From: Canna indica
Taxonomy: Eukaryota > Streptophyta > Magnoliopsida > Zingiberales > Cannaceae
Direction of reading: 5' to 3'
Assembly (NCBI GenBank): GCA_034359265.1
Contig: CP136897.1
Span: 33,963,501-34,027,500 of the forward strand
DNA length: 64,000 bases
The notes under the pieces were generated by a model. It did no database searches, was not told where the DNA came from, and saw only the letters and a program-made list of their open reading frames with translations. The translations under genes and the position numbers were made by a program. Shown here piece by piece: positions 12,074-23,999 of this stretch. The stretch's first letter is position 1, and each line of letters starts with the position of its first letter.

Positions 12074-12438
12074 TTTTTTACTACCTATTTGATTGCACGA
12101 CGAGATCATTTTTTTTACCAATCTTTCTAACCAAACGTTAAGGGCGGACGACGTCGTCGACATAAAATTTGGCTGTCAATCGCCCGCGCGTGGACCGCCG
12201 CAACCTCTACGGACGGCTCGATCGACCAACCGACCCGAAAAATTAAAATTTGTAAATAAATAAGAAAAATAACATTTCAATTATTATTTTTCATTTAAAA
12301 CAGACGTAACTCCGTGCATTATTGTCCGATTTCAACATATCACGTGGCGCTAAAAGGCGCGCGAAGAGACGAAGAAAATGACCCCGAGCTATCCCTCGGA
12401 CGCTCACCCTTATTAGCCGACGATCAGAAGTGCATCAC

Positions 12439-12558
12439 GGGTGCGATCATACCAGCACTAACGCACCGGATCCCATCAGAACTCCGAAGATAAGCGTGCT
12501 TGGGCGAGAGTAGTACTAGGATGGGTGTCTCCCTGGGAACTCCTCGTGTTGCACCTTT
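12439..12558 (+). rRNA. 5S rRNA: 5S rRNA copy 27
   Basis: Full length. Same four changes as copy 26 (T52A, A90T, C92T, G102C). 474-bp unit. Confidence 0.96.
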
Positions 12559-12912
12559 TTTTTTACTACCTATTTGATTGCACGACGAGATCATTTTTTT
12601 TACCAATCTTTCTAACCAAACGATAAGGACGGACGACGTCGTCGACATAAAATTTGGCTGTCGATCGCCCGCCGCAACCTCTACGGCCAGCTCGATCGAC
12701 CAACCGACCCGAAAAATTAAAATTTCTAAATAAATAAGAAAAATAACATTTCAATTATTATTTTTCGTTTAAAACGGGCGTAACTCCGTGCATTATTGTC
12801 CGATTTCAGCTTTTCGCGTGGCGCTAAAAGGCGCGCGAAGAGACGAAGAAAATGACCCCGAGCTATCCCTCGGACGCTTACCCTTATTAGCCGAAGATCA
12901 GAAGGGCATGAT

Positions 12913-13032
12913 GGGTGCGATCATACCAGCACTAACCCATCGGATCCCATCAGAACTCCGAAGTTAAGCGTGCTTGTGCGAGAGTAGTACTAGGATGGGT
13001 GACCCGCTGGGAAGTTCTCGTGTTGCACCTTT
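12913..13032 (+). rRNA. 5S rRNA: 5S rRNA copy 28
   Basis: Full length. Changes G25C, C28T, G65T, C94G, C104T; base -1 is T. Counterpart of copy 40. Confidence 0.96.
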
Positions 13033-13397
13033 TTTTTTACTATTTATTTGATTGCACGACGAGATCATTTTTTTTACCAATCTTTCTAACCAAACGTTAA
13101 GGACGGACGACGTCGTCGACATAAAATTTGGCTGTCAATCGCACGCGCGTGGCCCGCCGCAACCTCTACGGCCGGCTCGATCGACCAACCGACCCGAAAA
13201 ATTAAAATTTGTAAATAAATAAGAAAAATAACATTTCAATTATTATTTTTCATTTAAAACGGGCGTAACTCAGTGCATTATTGTCCGATTTCAGCTTTTC
13301 ACGTGGCGATAAAAGGCGCGCGAAGAGACGAAGAAAATGACCCCGAGCTATCCCTCGGACGCTCACCCTTATTAGCCGACGATCAGAAGTGCATGAC

Positions 13398-13516
13398 GGG
13401 TGTGATCATACCAGCACTAACGCAACGGATCCCATCAGAACTCTGAAGTTAAGCGTGCTTGGCGAGAGTAGTACTAGGATGGGTGACCCCTTGGGAAGTC
13501 CTCGTGTTGCACCTTT
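13398..13516 (+). rRNA. 5S rRNA: 5S rRNA copy 29, 1-nt deletion
   Basis: One G is missing from GGG at 64-66, between box A and the intermediate element. Further changes C6T, C28A, C47T, C95T. Same haplotype as copies 41 and 55. Probably impaired; otherwise intact. Confidence 0.93.
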
Positions 13517-13870
13517 TTTTTTACTACCTATTTGATTGCACGACAAGATCATTTTTTTTACCAATCTTTCTAACCAAACGTTAAGGACGGACGACGTCGT
13601 CGACATAAAATTTGGCTGTCGATCGCCCGCCGCAACCTCTACGGCTAGCTCGATCGACCAACCGACCCGAAAAATTAAAATTTGTAAATAAATAAGAAAA
13701 ATAACATTTCAATTATTATTTTTCGTTTAAAACGGGCGTAACTCCGTGCATTATTGTCCGATTTCAGCTTTTCGCGTGGCGCTAAAAGGCGCGCGAAGAG
13801 ACGAAGAAAATGACCCCGAGCTATCCCTCGGACGCTCACCCTTATTAGCCGACGATCAGAAGTGCATGAC

Positions 13871-13990
13871 GGGTGCGATCATACCAGCACTAACGCACCG
13901 GATCCCATCAGAACTCCGAAGTTAAGCGTGCTTGGGCGAGAGTAGTACTAGGATGGGTGATCCCCTGGGAAGTCCTCGTGATGCACCTTT
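13871..13990 (+). rRNA. 5S rRNA: 5S rRNA copy 30
   Basis: Full length. Changes C91T and T111A only. Confidence 0.97.
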
Positions 13991-14355
13991 TTTTTTACTA
14001 CCTATTTGATTGCACGACGAGATCATTTTTTTTACCAATCTTTCTAACCAAACGTTAAGGACGGACGACGTCGTCGACATAAAATTTGGCTTTCGATCGC
14101 CCGCGCGGGGCCCGCCGCAACCTCTACGGCCGGCTCGATCGACCAACCGACCCGAAAAATTAAAATTTGTAAATAAATAAGAAATATAACATTTCAATTA
14201 TTATTTTTCGTTTAAAACGGGCGTAACTCCGTGCATTATTGTCCGATTTCAGCTTTTCGCGTGGCGCTAAAAGGCGCGCGAAGAGACGAAGAAAATGACC
14301 CCGAGATATCCCTCGGACGCTCACCCTTATTAGCCGACGATCAGAAGTGCATGAC

Positions 14356-14475
14356 GGGTGCGATCATACCAGCACTAACCCACCTGATCCCATCAGAACT
14401 CCGAAGTTAAGTGTGCTTGGGCGAGAGTAGTACTAGGATGGGTGACCCCCTGGGAAGTCCTCGTGTTGCACGTAT
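14356..14475 (+). rRNA. 5S rRNA: 5S rRNA copy 31
   Basis: Full length. Changes G25C, G30T, C57T, C117G. The primary T-run is shortened to GTATTTTTTT. Confidence 0.96.
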
Positions 14476-14840
14476 TTTTTTACTATTTATTTGATTGCAC
14501 GACGAGATCATTTTTTTTACCAATCTTTCTAACCAAACGTTAAGGACGGACGACGTCGTCGACATAAAATTTGGCTTTCGATCGCCCGCGCGGGGCCCGC
14601 CGCAACCTCTACGGCCGGCTCGATCGACCAACCGACCCGAAAAATTAAAATTTGTAAATAAATAAGAAAAATAACATTTCAATTATTATTTTTCGTTTAA
14701 AACGGGCGTAACTCCGTGCATTATTGTCCGATTTCAGCTTTTCGCGTGGCGCTAAAAGGCGCGCGAAGAGACGAAGAAAATGACCCCGAGATATCCCTCG
14801 GACGCTCACCCTTATTAGCCGACGATCAGAAGTGCATGAC

Positions 14841-14960
14841 GGGTGCGATCATACCAGCACTAACCCACCTGATCCCATCAGAACTCCGAAGTTAAGTGTG
14901 CTTGGGCGAGAGTAGTACTAGGATGGGTGACCCCCTGGGAAGTCCTCGTGTTGCACGTAT
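14841..14960 (+). rRNA. 5S rRNA: 5S rRNA copy 32
   Basis: Full length. Identical class to copy 31 (G25C, G30T, C57T, C117G, interrupted T-run); a recent single-unit duplication. Confidence 0.96.
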
Positions 14961-15325
14961 TTTTTTACTATTTATTTGATTGCACGACGAGATCATTTTT
15001 TTTACCAATCTTTCTAACCAAACGTTAAGGACGGACGACGTCGTCGACATAAAATTTGGCTTTCGATCGCCCGCGCGGGGCCCGCCGCAACCTCTACGGC
15101 CGGCTCGATCGACCAACCGACCCGAAAAATTAAAATTTGTAAATAAATAAGAAATATAACATTTCAATTATTATTTTTCGTTTAAAACGGGCGTAACTCC
15201 GTGCATTATTGTCCGATTTCAGCTTTTCACGTGGCGCTAAAAGGCGCGCGAAGAGACGAAGAAAATGACCCCGAGCTATCCCTCGGACGCTCACCCTTAT
15301 TAGCCGACGATCAGAAGTGCATGAC

Positions 15326-15445
15326 GGGTGCGATCATACCAGCACTAACGCACCGGATCCCATCAGAACTCCGAAGTTAAGCGTGCTTGGGCGAGAGTAG
15401 TACTAGGATGGGTGATCCCCTGGGAAGTCCTCGTGATGCACCTTT
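15326..15445 (+). rRNA. 5S rRNA: 5S rRNA copy 33
   Basis: Full length. Changes C91T, T111A. Its spacer has AAGGATGGACG, shared with copies 44 and 47. Confidence 0.97.
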
Positions 15446-15810
15446 TTTTTTACTACCTATTTGATTGCACGACGAGATCATTTTTTTTACCAATCTTTCT
15501 AACCAAACGTTAAGGATGGACGACGTCGTCGACATAAAATTTGGCTGTCGATCGCCCGCGCGGGGCCCGCCGCAACCTCTACGGCCGGCTCGATCGACCA
15601 ACCGACCCGAAAAATTAAAATTTGTAAATAAATAAGAAATATAACATTTCAATTATTATTTTTCGTTTAAAACGGGCGTAACTCCGTGCATTATTGTCCG
15701 ATTTCAGCTTTTCGCGTGGCGCTAAAAGGCGCGCGAAGAGACGAAGAAAATGGCCCCGAGCTATCCCTCGGACGCTCACCCTTATTAGCCGACGATCAGA
15801 AGTGCATGAC

Positions 15811-15930
15811 GGGTGCGATCATACCAGCACTAACCCACTTGATCCCATCAAAACTCCGAAGTTAAGTGTGCTTGGGCGAGAGTAGTACTAGGATGGGTGA
15901 CCCCCTGGGAAGTGCTCGTGTTGCACGTTT
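15811..15930 (+). rRNA. 5S rRNA: 5S rRNA copy 34
   Basis: Full length. Changes G25C, C29T, G30T, G41A, C57T, C104G, C117G; near twin of copy 22. Confidence 0.95.
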
Positions 15931-16295
15931 TTTTTTACTATTTATTTGATTGCACGACGAGATCATTTTTTTTACCAATCTTTCTAACCAAACGTTAAGG
16001 ACGGACGACGTCGTCGACATAAAATTTGGCTGTCGATCGCCCGCGCGGGGCCCGCCGCAACCTCTACGACCGGCTCGATCGACCAACCGACCGGAAAAAT
16101 TAAAATTTGTAAATAAATAAGAAATATAACATTTCAATTATTATTTTTCGTTTAAAACGGGCGTAACTCCGTGCATTATTGTCCGATTTCAGCTTTTCAC
16201 GTGGCGCTAAAAGGCGCGCGAAGAGACGAAGAAAATGACCCCGAGCTATCCCTCGGACGCTCACCCTTATTAGCCGACGATCAGAAGTGCATGAC

Positions 16296-16415
16296 GGGTG
16301 CGATCATACCAGCACTAACGCACCAGATCCCATTAGAACTCCGAAGTTAAGCGTGCTTGGGCGAGAGTAGTACTAGGATGGGTGACCCCTTGGGAAATCC
16401 TCGTGTTGCACCTTT
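16296..16415 (+). rRNA. 5S rRNA: 5S rRNA copy 35
   Basis: Full length. Changes G30A, C39T, C95T, G102A. The T-run is interrupted (TTTTCTTTT) and the spacer reads CACGTCGAGATC. The same set recurs in copies 133 and 137, about 45 kb away. Confidence 0.96.
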
Positions 16416-16780
16416 TCTTTTACTACCTATTTGATTGCACGTCGAGATCATTTTTTTTACCAATCTTTCTAACCAAACGTTAAGGACGGACGACGTCGTC
16501 GACATAAAATTTGGCTGTCGATCGCCCGCGCGGGGCCCGCCGCAACCTCTACGGCCGGCTCGATCGATCAACCGACCCGAAAAATTAAAATTTGTAAATA
16601 AATAAGAAAAATAACATTTCAATTATTATTTTTCGTTTAAAACGGACGTAACTCCGTGCATTATTGTCCGATTTCAACATATCACGTGGCGCTAAAAGGA
16701 GCGCGAAGAGACGAAGAAAATGACCCCGAGCTATCCCTCGGACGCTCACCCTTATTAGCCGACGATCAGAAGTGCATCAC

Positions 16781-16900
16781 GGGTGCGATCATACCAGCAC
16801 TAACGCACCGGATCCCATCAGAACTCCGAAGATAAGCGTGCTTGGGCGAGAGTAGTACTAGGATGGGTGTCTCCCTGGGAACTCCTCGTGTTGCACCTTT
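16781..16900 (+). rRNA. 5S rRNA: 5S rRNA copy 36
   Basis: Full length. Changes T52A, A90T, C92T, G102C. 474-bp unit. Confidence 0.96.
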
Positions 16901-17254
16901 TTTTTTACTACCTATTTGATTGCACGACGAGATCATTTTTTTTACCAATCTTTCTAACCAAACGTTAAGGACGGACGACGTCGTCGACATAAAATTTGGC
17001 TGTCGATCGCCCGCCGCAACCTCTACGGCCAGCTCGATCGACCAACCGACCCGAAAAATTAAAATTTGTAAATAAATAAGAAAAATAACATTTCAATTAT
17101 TATTTTTCGTTTAAAACGGGCGTAACTCCGTGCATTATTGTCCGATTTCAGCTTTTCGCGTGGCGCTAAAAGGCGCGCGAAGAGACGAAGAAAATGACCC
17201 CGAGCTATCCCTCGGATGCTTACCCTTATTAGCCGACGATCAGAAGGGCATGAT

Positions 17255-17374
17255 GGGTGCGATCATACCAGCACTAACCCATCGGATCCCATCAGAACTC
17301 CGAAGTTAAGCGTGCTTGTGCGAGAGTAGTACTAGGATGGGTGACCCGCTGGGAAGTTCTCGTGTTGCACCTTT
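17255..17374 (+). rRNA. 5S rRNA: 5S rRNA copy 37
   Basis: Full length. Changes G25C, C28T, G65T, C94G, C104T; base -1 is T. Counterpart of copy 25 at a distance of 5,786 bp. Confidence 0.96.
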
Positions 17375-17739
17375 TTTTTTACTATTTATTTGATTGCACG
17401 ACGAGATCATTTTTTTTACCAATCTTTCTAACCAAACGTTAAGGGCGGACGACGTCGTCGACATAAAATTTGGCTGTCAATCGCCCGCGCGTGGACCGCC
17501 GCAACCTCTACGGACGGCTCGATCGACCAACCGACCCGAAAAATTAAAATTTGTAAATAAATAAGAAAAATAACATTTCAATTATTATTTTTCATTTAAA
17601 ACGGACGTAACTCCGTGCATTATTGTCCGATTTCAACATATCACGTGGCGCTAAAAGGCGCGCGAAGAGACGAAGAAAATGACCCCGAGCTATCCCTCGG
17701 ACGCTCACCCTTATTAGCCGACGATCAGAAGTGCATCAA

Positions 17740-17859
17740 GGGTGCGATCATACCAGCACTAACGCACCGGATCCCATCAGAACTCCGAAGATAAGCGTGC
17801 TTGGGCGAGAGTAGTACTAGGATGGGTGTCTCCCTGGGAACTCCTCGTGTTGCACCTTT
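17740..17859 (+). rRNA. 5S rRNA: 5S rRNA copy 38
   Basis: Full length. Changes T52A, A90T, C92T, G102C. Base -1 is A, unlike its twin copy 26. Confidence 0.96.
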
Positions 17860-18224
17860 TTTTTTACTACCTATTTGAGTGCACGACGAGATCATTTTTT
17901 TTACCAATCTTTCTAACCAAACGTTAAGGGCGGACGACGTCGTCGACATAAAATTTGGCTGTCAATCGCCCGCGCGTGGACCGCCGCAACCTCTACGGAC
18001 GGCTCGATCGACCAACCGACCCGAAAAATTAAAATTTGTAAATAAATAAGAAAAATAACATTTCAATTATTATTTTTCATTTAAAACAGACGTAACTCCG
18101 TGCATTATTGTCCGATTTCAACATATCACGTGGCGCTAAAAGGCGCGCGAAGAGACGAAGAAAATGACCCCGAGCTATCCCTCGGACGCTCACCCTTATT
18201 AGCCGACGATCAGAAGTGCATCAC

Positions 18225-18344
18225 GGGTGCGATCATACCAGCACTAACGCACCGGATCCCATCAGAACTCCGAAGATAAGCGTGCTTGGGCGAGAGTAGT
18301 ACTAGGATGGGTGTCTCCCTGGGAACTCCTCGTGTTGCACCTTT
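18225..18344 (+). rRNA. 5S rRNA: 5S rRNA copy 39
   Basis: Full length. Changes T52A, A90T, C92T, G102C; twin of copy 27. 474-bp unit. Confidence 0.96.
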
Positions 18345-18698
18345 TTTTTTACTACCTATTTGATTGCACGACGAGATCATTTTTTTTACCAATCTTTCTA
18401 ACCAAACGTTAAGGACGGACGACGTCGTCGACATAAAATTTGGCTGTCGATCGCCCGCCGCAACCTCTACGGCCAGCTCGATCGACCAACCGACCCGAAA
18501 AATTAAAATTTGTAAATAAATAAGAAAAATAACATTTCAATTATTATTTTTCGTTTAAAACGGGCGTAACTCCGTGCATTATTGTCCGATTTCAGCTTTT
18601 CGCGTGGCGCTAAAAGGCGCGCGAAGAGACGAAGAAAATGACCCCGAGCTATCCCTCGGACGCTTACCCTTATTAGCCGACGATCAGAAGCGCATGAT

Positions 18699-18818
18699 GG
18701 GTGCGATCATACCAGCACTAACCCATCGGATCCCATCAGAACTCCGAAGTTAAGCGTGCTTGTGCGAGAGTAGTACTAGGATGGGTGACCCGCTGGGAAG
18801 TTCTCGTGTTGCACCTTT
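18699..18818 (+). rRNA. 5S rRNA: 5S rRNA copy 40
   Basis: Full length. Changes G25C, C28T, G65T, C94G, C104T; base -1 is T; twin of copy 28. Confidence 0.96.
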
Positions 18819-19183
18819 TTTTTTACTATTTATTTGATTGCACGACGAGATCATTTTTTTTACCAATCTTTCTAACCAAACGTTAAGAACGGACGACGTC
18901 GTCGACATAAAATTTGGCTGTCAATCGCACGCGCGTGGCCCTCCGCAACCTCTACGGCCGGCTCGATCGACCAACCGACCCGAAAAATTAAAATTTGTAA
19001 ATAAATAAGAAAAATAACATTTCAATTATTATTTTTCATTTAAAACGGGCGTAACTCCGTGCATTATTGTCCGATTTCAGCTTTTCACGTGGCGCTAAAA
19101 GGCGCGCGAAGAGACGAAGAAAATGACCCCGAGCTATCCCTCGGACGCTCACCCTTATTAGCCGACGATCAGAAGTGCATGAC

Positions 19184-19302
19184 GGGTGTGATCATACCAG
19201 CACTAACGCAACGGATCCCATCAGAACTCTGAAGTTAAGCGTGCTTGGCGAGAGTAGTACTAGGATGGGTGACCCCTTGGGAAGTCCTCGTGTTGCACCT
19301 TT
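19184..19302 (+). rRNA. 5S rRNA: 5S rRNA copy 41, 1-nt deletion
   Basis: One G missing from 64-66, plus C6T, C28A, C47T, C95T; twin of copy 29 at 5,786 bp. Confidence 0.93.
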
Positions 19303-19656
19303 TTTTTTACTACCTATTTGATTGCACGACAAGATCATTTTTTTTACCAATCTTTCTAACCAAACGTTAAGGACGGACGACGTCGTCGACATAAAATTTG
19401 GCTGTCGATCGCCCGCCGCAACCTCTACGGCCAGCTCGATCGACCAACCGACCCGAAAAATTAAAATTTGTAAATAAATAAGAAAAATAACATTTCAATT
19501 ATTATTTTTCGTTCAAAACGGGCGTAACTCCGTGCATTATTGTCCGATTTCAGCTTTTCGCGTGGCGCTAAAAGGCGCGCGAAGAGACGAAGAAAATGAC
19601 CCCGAGCTATCCCTCGGACGCTCACCCTTATTAGCCGACGATCAGAAGTGCATGAC

Positions 19657-19776
19657 GGGTGCGATCATACCAGCACTAACGCACCGGATCCCATCAGAAC
19701 TCCGAAGTTAAGCGTGCTTGGGCGAGAGTAGTACTAGGATGGGTGATCCCCTGGGAAGTCCTCGTGATGCACCTTT
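19657..19776 (+). rRNA. 5S rRNA: 5S rRNA copy 42
   Basis: Full length. Changes C91T, T111A. First gene of a 1,444-bp three-unit repeat. 474-bp unit. Confidence 0.97.
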
Positions 19777-20130
19777 TTTTTTACTACCTATTTGATTGCA
19801 CGACGAGATCATTTTTTTTACCAATCTTTCTAACCAAACGTTAAGGACGGACGACGTCGTCGACATAAAATTTGGCTGTCGATCGCCCGCCGCAACCTCT
19901 ACGGCCAGCTCGATCGACCAACCGACCCGAAAAATTAAAATTTGTAAATTAATAAGAAAAATAACATTTCAATTATTATTTTTCGTTTAAAACGGGCGTA
20001 ACTCCGTGCATTATTGTCCGATTTCAGCTTTTCGCGTGGCGCTAAAAGGCGCGCGAAGAGACGAAGAAAATGACCCCGAGCTATCCCTCGGACGCTCACC
20101 CTTATTAGCCGACGATCAGAAGTGCATGAC

Positions 20131-20250
20131 GGGTGCGATCATACCAGCACTAACCCACCTGATCCCATCAGAACTCCGAAGTTAAGTGTGCTTGGGCGAG
20201 AGTAGTACTAGGATGGGTGACCCCCTGGGAAGTCCTCGTGTTGCACGTAT
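20131..20250 (+). rRNA. 5S rRNA: 5S rRNA copy 43
   Basis: Full length. Changes G25C, G30T, C57T, C117G; interrupted T-run as in copy 31. Confidence 0.96.
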
Positions 20251-20615
20251 TTTTTTACTATTTATTTGATTGCACGACGAGATCATTTTTTTTACCAATC
20301 TTTCTAACCAAACGTTAAGGACGGACGACGTCGTCGACATAAAATTTGGCTTTCGATCGCCCGCGCGGGGCCCGCCGCAACCTCTACGGCCGGCTCGATC
20401 GACCAACCGACCCGAAAAATTAAAAATTGTAAATAAATAAGAAATATAACATTTCAATTATTATTTTTCGTTTAAAACGGGCGTAACTCCGTGCATTATA
20501 GTCCGATTTCAGCTTTTCACGTGGCGCTAAAAGGCGCGCGAAGAGACGAAGAAAATGACCCCGAGCTATCCCTCGGACGCTCACCCTTATTAGCCGACGA
20601 TCAGAAGTGCATGAC

Positions 20616-20735
20616 GGGTGCGATCATACCAGCACTAACGCACCGGATCCCATCAGAACTCCGAAGTTAAGCGTGCTTGGGCGAGAGTAGTACTAGGATG
20701 GGTGATCCCCTGGGAAGTCCTCGTGATGCACCTTT
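20616..20735 (+). rRNA. 5S rRNA: 5S rRNA copy 44
   Basis: Full length. Changes C91T, T111A; spacer has AAGGATGGACG. Confidence 0.97.
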
Positions 20736-21100
20736 TTTTTTACTACCTATTTGATTGCACGACGAGATCATTTTTTTTACCAATCTTTCTAACCAAACGT
20801 TAAGGATGGACGACGTCGTCGACATAAAATTTGGCTGTCGATCGCCCGCGCGGGGCCCGCCGCAACCTCTACGGCCGGCTCGATCGACCAACCGACCCGA
20901 AAAATTAAAATTTGTAAATAAATAAGAAATATAACATTTCAATTATTATTTTTCGTTTAAAACGGGCGTAACTCCGTGCATTATTGTCCGATTTCAGCTT
21001 TTCGCGTGGCGCTAAAAGGCGCGCGAAGAGACGAAGAAAATGACCCCGAGCTATCCCTCGGACGCTCACCCTTATTAGCCGACGATCAGAAGTGCATGAC

Positions 21101-21220
21101 GGGTGCGATCATACCAGCACTAACGCACCGGATCCCATCAGAACTCCGAAGTTAAGCGTGCTTGGGCGAGAGTAGTACTAGGATGGGTGATCCCCTGCGA
21201 AGTCCTCGTGATGCACCTTT
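21101..21220 (+). rRNA. 5S rRNA: 5S rRNA copy 45
   Basis: Full length. Changes C91T, G98C, T111A; counterpart of copy 42. 474-bp unit. Confidence 0.97.
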
Positions 21221-21574
21221 TTTTTTACTACCTATTTGATTGCACGACGAGATCATTTTTTTTACCAATCTTTCTAACCAAACGTTAAGGACGGACGACG
21301 TCGTCGACATAAAATTTGGCTGTCGATCGCCCGCCGCAACCTCTACGGCCAGCTCGATCGACCAACCGACCCGAAAAATTAAAATTTGTAAATAAATAAG
21401 AAAAATAACATTTCAATTATTATTTTTCGTTTAAAACGGGCGTAACTCCGTGCATTATTGTCCGATTTCAGCTTTTCGCGTGGCGCTAAAAGGCGCGCGA
21501 AGAGACGAAGAAAATGACCCCGAGCTATCCCTCGGACGCTCACCCTTATTAGCCGACGATCAGAAGTGCATGAC

Positions 21575-21694
21575 GGGTGCGATCATACCAGCACTAACCC
21601 ACCTGATCCCATCAGAACTCCGAAGTTAAGTGTGCTTGGGCGAGAGTAGTACTAGGATGGGTGACCCCCTGGGAAGTCCTCGTGTTGCACGTAT
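21575..21694 (+). rRNA. 5S rRNA: 5S rRNA copy 46
   Basis: Full length. Changes G25C, G30T, C57T, C117G; counterpart of copy 43. Confidence 0.96.
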
Positions 21695-22059
21695 TTTTTT
21701 ACTATTTATTTGATTGCACGACGAGATCATTTTTTTTACCAATCTTTCTAACCAAACGTTAAGGACGGACGACGTCGTCGACATAAAATTTGGCTTTCGA
21801 TCGCCCGCGCGGGGCCCGCCGCAACCTCTACGGCCGGCTCGATCGACCAACCGACCCGAAAAATTAAAAATTGTAAATAAATAAGAAATATAACATTTCA
21901 ATTATTATTTTTCGTTTAAAACGGGCGTAACTCCGTGCATTATTGTCCGATTTCAGCTTTTCACGTGGCGCTAAAAGGCGCGCGAAGAGACGAAGAAAAT
22001 GACCCCGAGCTATCCCTCGGACGCTCACCCTTATTAGCCGACGATCAGAAGTGCATGAC

Positions 22060-22179
22060 GGGTGCGATCATACCAGCACTAACGCACCGGATCCCATCAG
22101 AACTCCGAAGTTAAGCGTGCTTGGGCGAGAGTTGTACTAGGATGGGTGATCCCCTGGGAAGTCCTCGTGATGCACCTTT
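22060..22179 (+). rRNA. 5S rRNA: 5S rRNA copy 47
   Basis: Full length. Changes A74T, C91T, T111A; counterpart of copy 44, same AAGGATGGACG spacer. Confidence 0.97.
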
Positions 22180-22544
22180 TTTTTTACTACCTATTTGATT
22201 GCACGACGAGATCATTTTTTTTACCAATCTTTCTAACCAAACGTTAAGGATGGACGACGTCGTCGACATAAAATTTGGCTGTCGATCGCCCGCGCGGGGC
22301 CCGCCGCAACCTCTACGGCCGGCTCGATCGACCAACCGACCCGAAAAATTAAAATTTGTAAATAAATAAGAAATATAACATTTCAATTATTATTTTTCGT
22401 TTAAAACGGGCGTAACTCCGTGCATTATTGTCCGATTTCAGCTTTTCACGTGGCGCTAAAAGGCGCGCGAAGAGACGAAGAAAATGACCCCGAGCTATCC
22501 CTCGGAGGCTCACCCTTATTAGCCGACGATCAGAAGTGCATGAC

Positions 22545-22664
22545 GGGTGCGATCATACCAGCACTAACGCACCGGATCCCATCAGAACTCCGAAGTTAAG
22601 CGTGCTTGGGCGAGAGTAGTACTAGGATGGGTGATCCCCTGGGAAGTCCTCGTGATGCACCTTT
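22545..22664 (+). rRNA. 5S rRNA: 5S rRNA copy 48
   Basis: Full length. Changes C91T, T111A. Its spacer (GGTTGTCGATCG, CAATTGTTATT, CCGAGCATT) matches that of copy 53. Confidence 0.97.
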
Positions 22665-23029
22665 TTTTTTACTACCTATTTGATTGCACGACGAGATCAT
22701 TTTTTTTACCAATCTTTCTATCCAAACGTTAAGGACGGACGACGTCGTCGACATAAAATTTGGTTGTCGATCGCCCGCGCGGGGCCCGCCGCAACCTCTA
22801 CGGCCGGCTCGATCGACCAACCGACCCGAAAAATTAAAATTTGTAAATAAATAAGAAATATAACATTTCAATTGTTATTTTTCGTTTAAAACGGGCGTAA
22901 CTCCGAGCATTATTGTCTGATTTCACCTTTTCACGTGGCGCTAAAAGGCGCGCGAAGAGACGAAGAAAATGACCCCGAGCTATCCCTCGGACGCTCACCC
23001 TTATTAGCCGACGATCAGAAGTGTATGAC

Positions 23030-23149
23030 GGGTGTGATCATACCAGCACTAATTCACCGGATCCCATCAGAACTTTGAAGTTAAGCGTGCTTGGCCGAGA
23101 GTAGTACTGGGATGGGTGACCCCCTGGGAAGTCCTCGTGTTGCACCTTT
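23030..23149 (+). rRNA. 5S rRNA: 5S rRNA copy 49
   Basis: Full length. Changes C6T, C24T, G25T, C46T, C47T, G66C, A80G. The gene resembles copy 54, but the spacer (AAATTTTAAATAAGTAAG) matches copy 15, so it is a mosaic. Confidence 0.95.
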
Positions 23150-23514
23150 TTTTTTACTACCTATTTGATTGCACGACGAGATCATTTTTTTTACCAATCT
23201 TTCTAACCAAACGTTAAGGACGGACGACGTCGTCGACATAAAATTTGGCTGTCGATCGCCCGCGCGGGGCCCGCCGCAACCTCTACGGCCGGCTCGATCG
23301 ACCAACCGACCCGAAAAATTAAAAATTTTAAATAAGTAAGAAATATAACATTTCAATTATTATTTTTCGTTTAAAACGGGCATAACTCCGTGCATTATTG
23401 TCCGATTTCAGCTTTTCACGTGGCGCTAAAAGGCGCGCGAAGAGACGAAGAAAATGACCCCGAGCAATCCCTCGGACGCTCACCCTTATTAGCCGACGAT
23501 CAGAAGTGCATGAT

Positions 23515-23634
23515 GGGTGCGATCATACTAGCACTAATGCACCGGATCCCATTAGAACAATGAAGTTAAGCGTGCTTGGGCGAGAGTAGTACTAGGATGG
23601 ATGAACCCCTGGGAAGTCCTCGTGTTGCACCTTT
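23515..23634 (+). rRNA. 5S rRNA: 5S rRNA copy 50
   Basis: Full length and divergent: C15T, C24T, C39T, T45A, C46A, C47T, G87A, C91A, base -1 T; the same rare haplotype as copy 16. Confidence 0.95.
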
Positions 23635-23999
23635 TTTTTTACTAACTGTTTGATTGCACGACGAGATCATTTTTTTTACCAATCTTTCTAACCAAACGTT
23701 AAGGACAGACGACGTCGTCGACATAAAATTTGGCTCTCGATCGACCGCGCGGGGCCCGCCGCAACCTCTACGGCCGGCTCGATGGAACAACCGACCCGAA
23801 AAATTAAAATTTGTAAATAAATAAGAAAAATAACATTTCAATTATTATTTTTCGTTTAAAACGGGCGTAACTCCGTGCATTATTGTCCGATTTCACCTTT
23901 TCACGTGGCGCTAAAAGGTGCGCGAAGAGACGAAGAAAATGACCCCGAGCTATCCCTCGGACGCACACCCTTATTAGCCGACGATCAGAAGTGCATGAC

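Larger units (their letters stand above)
11050..14080 (+). repeat. Block duplication, first copy (5,786-bp offset)
   Basis: Copies 25 to 30 match copies 37 to 42 in gene class, unit length and private spacer changes (GGATGCTTACC, AAGGGCGGACG, GAAGGGCATG). Corresponding gene starts all differ by exactly 5,786 bp. The match ends in the spacer of copy 30, where the 11-bp GC-patch deletion and spacer type differ. Confidence 0.85.
16836..19866 (+). repeat. Block duplication, second copy (5,786-bp offset)
   Basis: Counterpart of 11,050-14,080, containing copies 37 to 42. A few single-base differences are visible, such as A instead of C at -1 of copy 38. Confidence 0.85.
19657..22544 (+). repeat. 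1,444-bp three-unit higher-order repeat, two copies
   Basis: Units of 474+485+485 bp (19,657-21,100) repeat at 21,101-22,544 with the same class order: C91T+T111A; then G25C+G30T+C57T+C117G; then C91T+T111A with the AAGGATGGACG spacer. Only scattered differences are visible. Confidence 0.88.
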
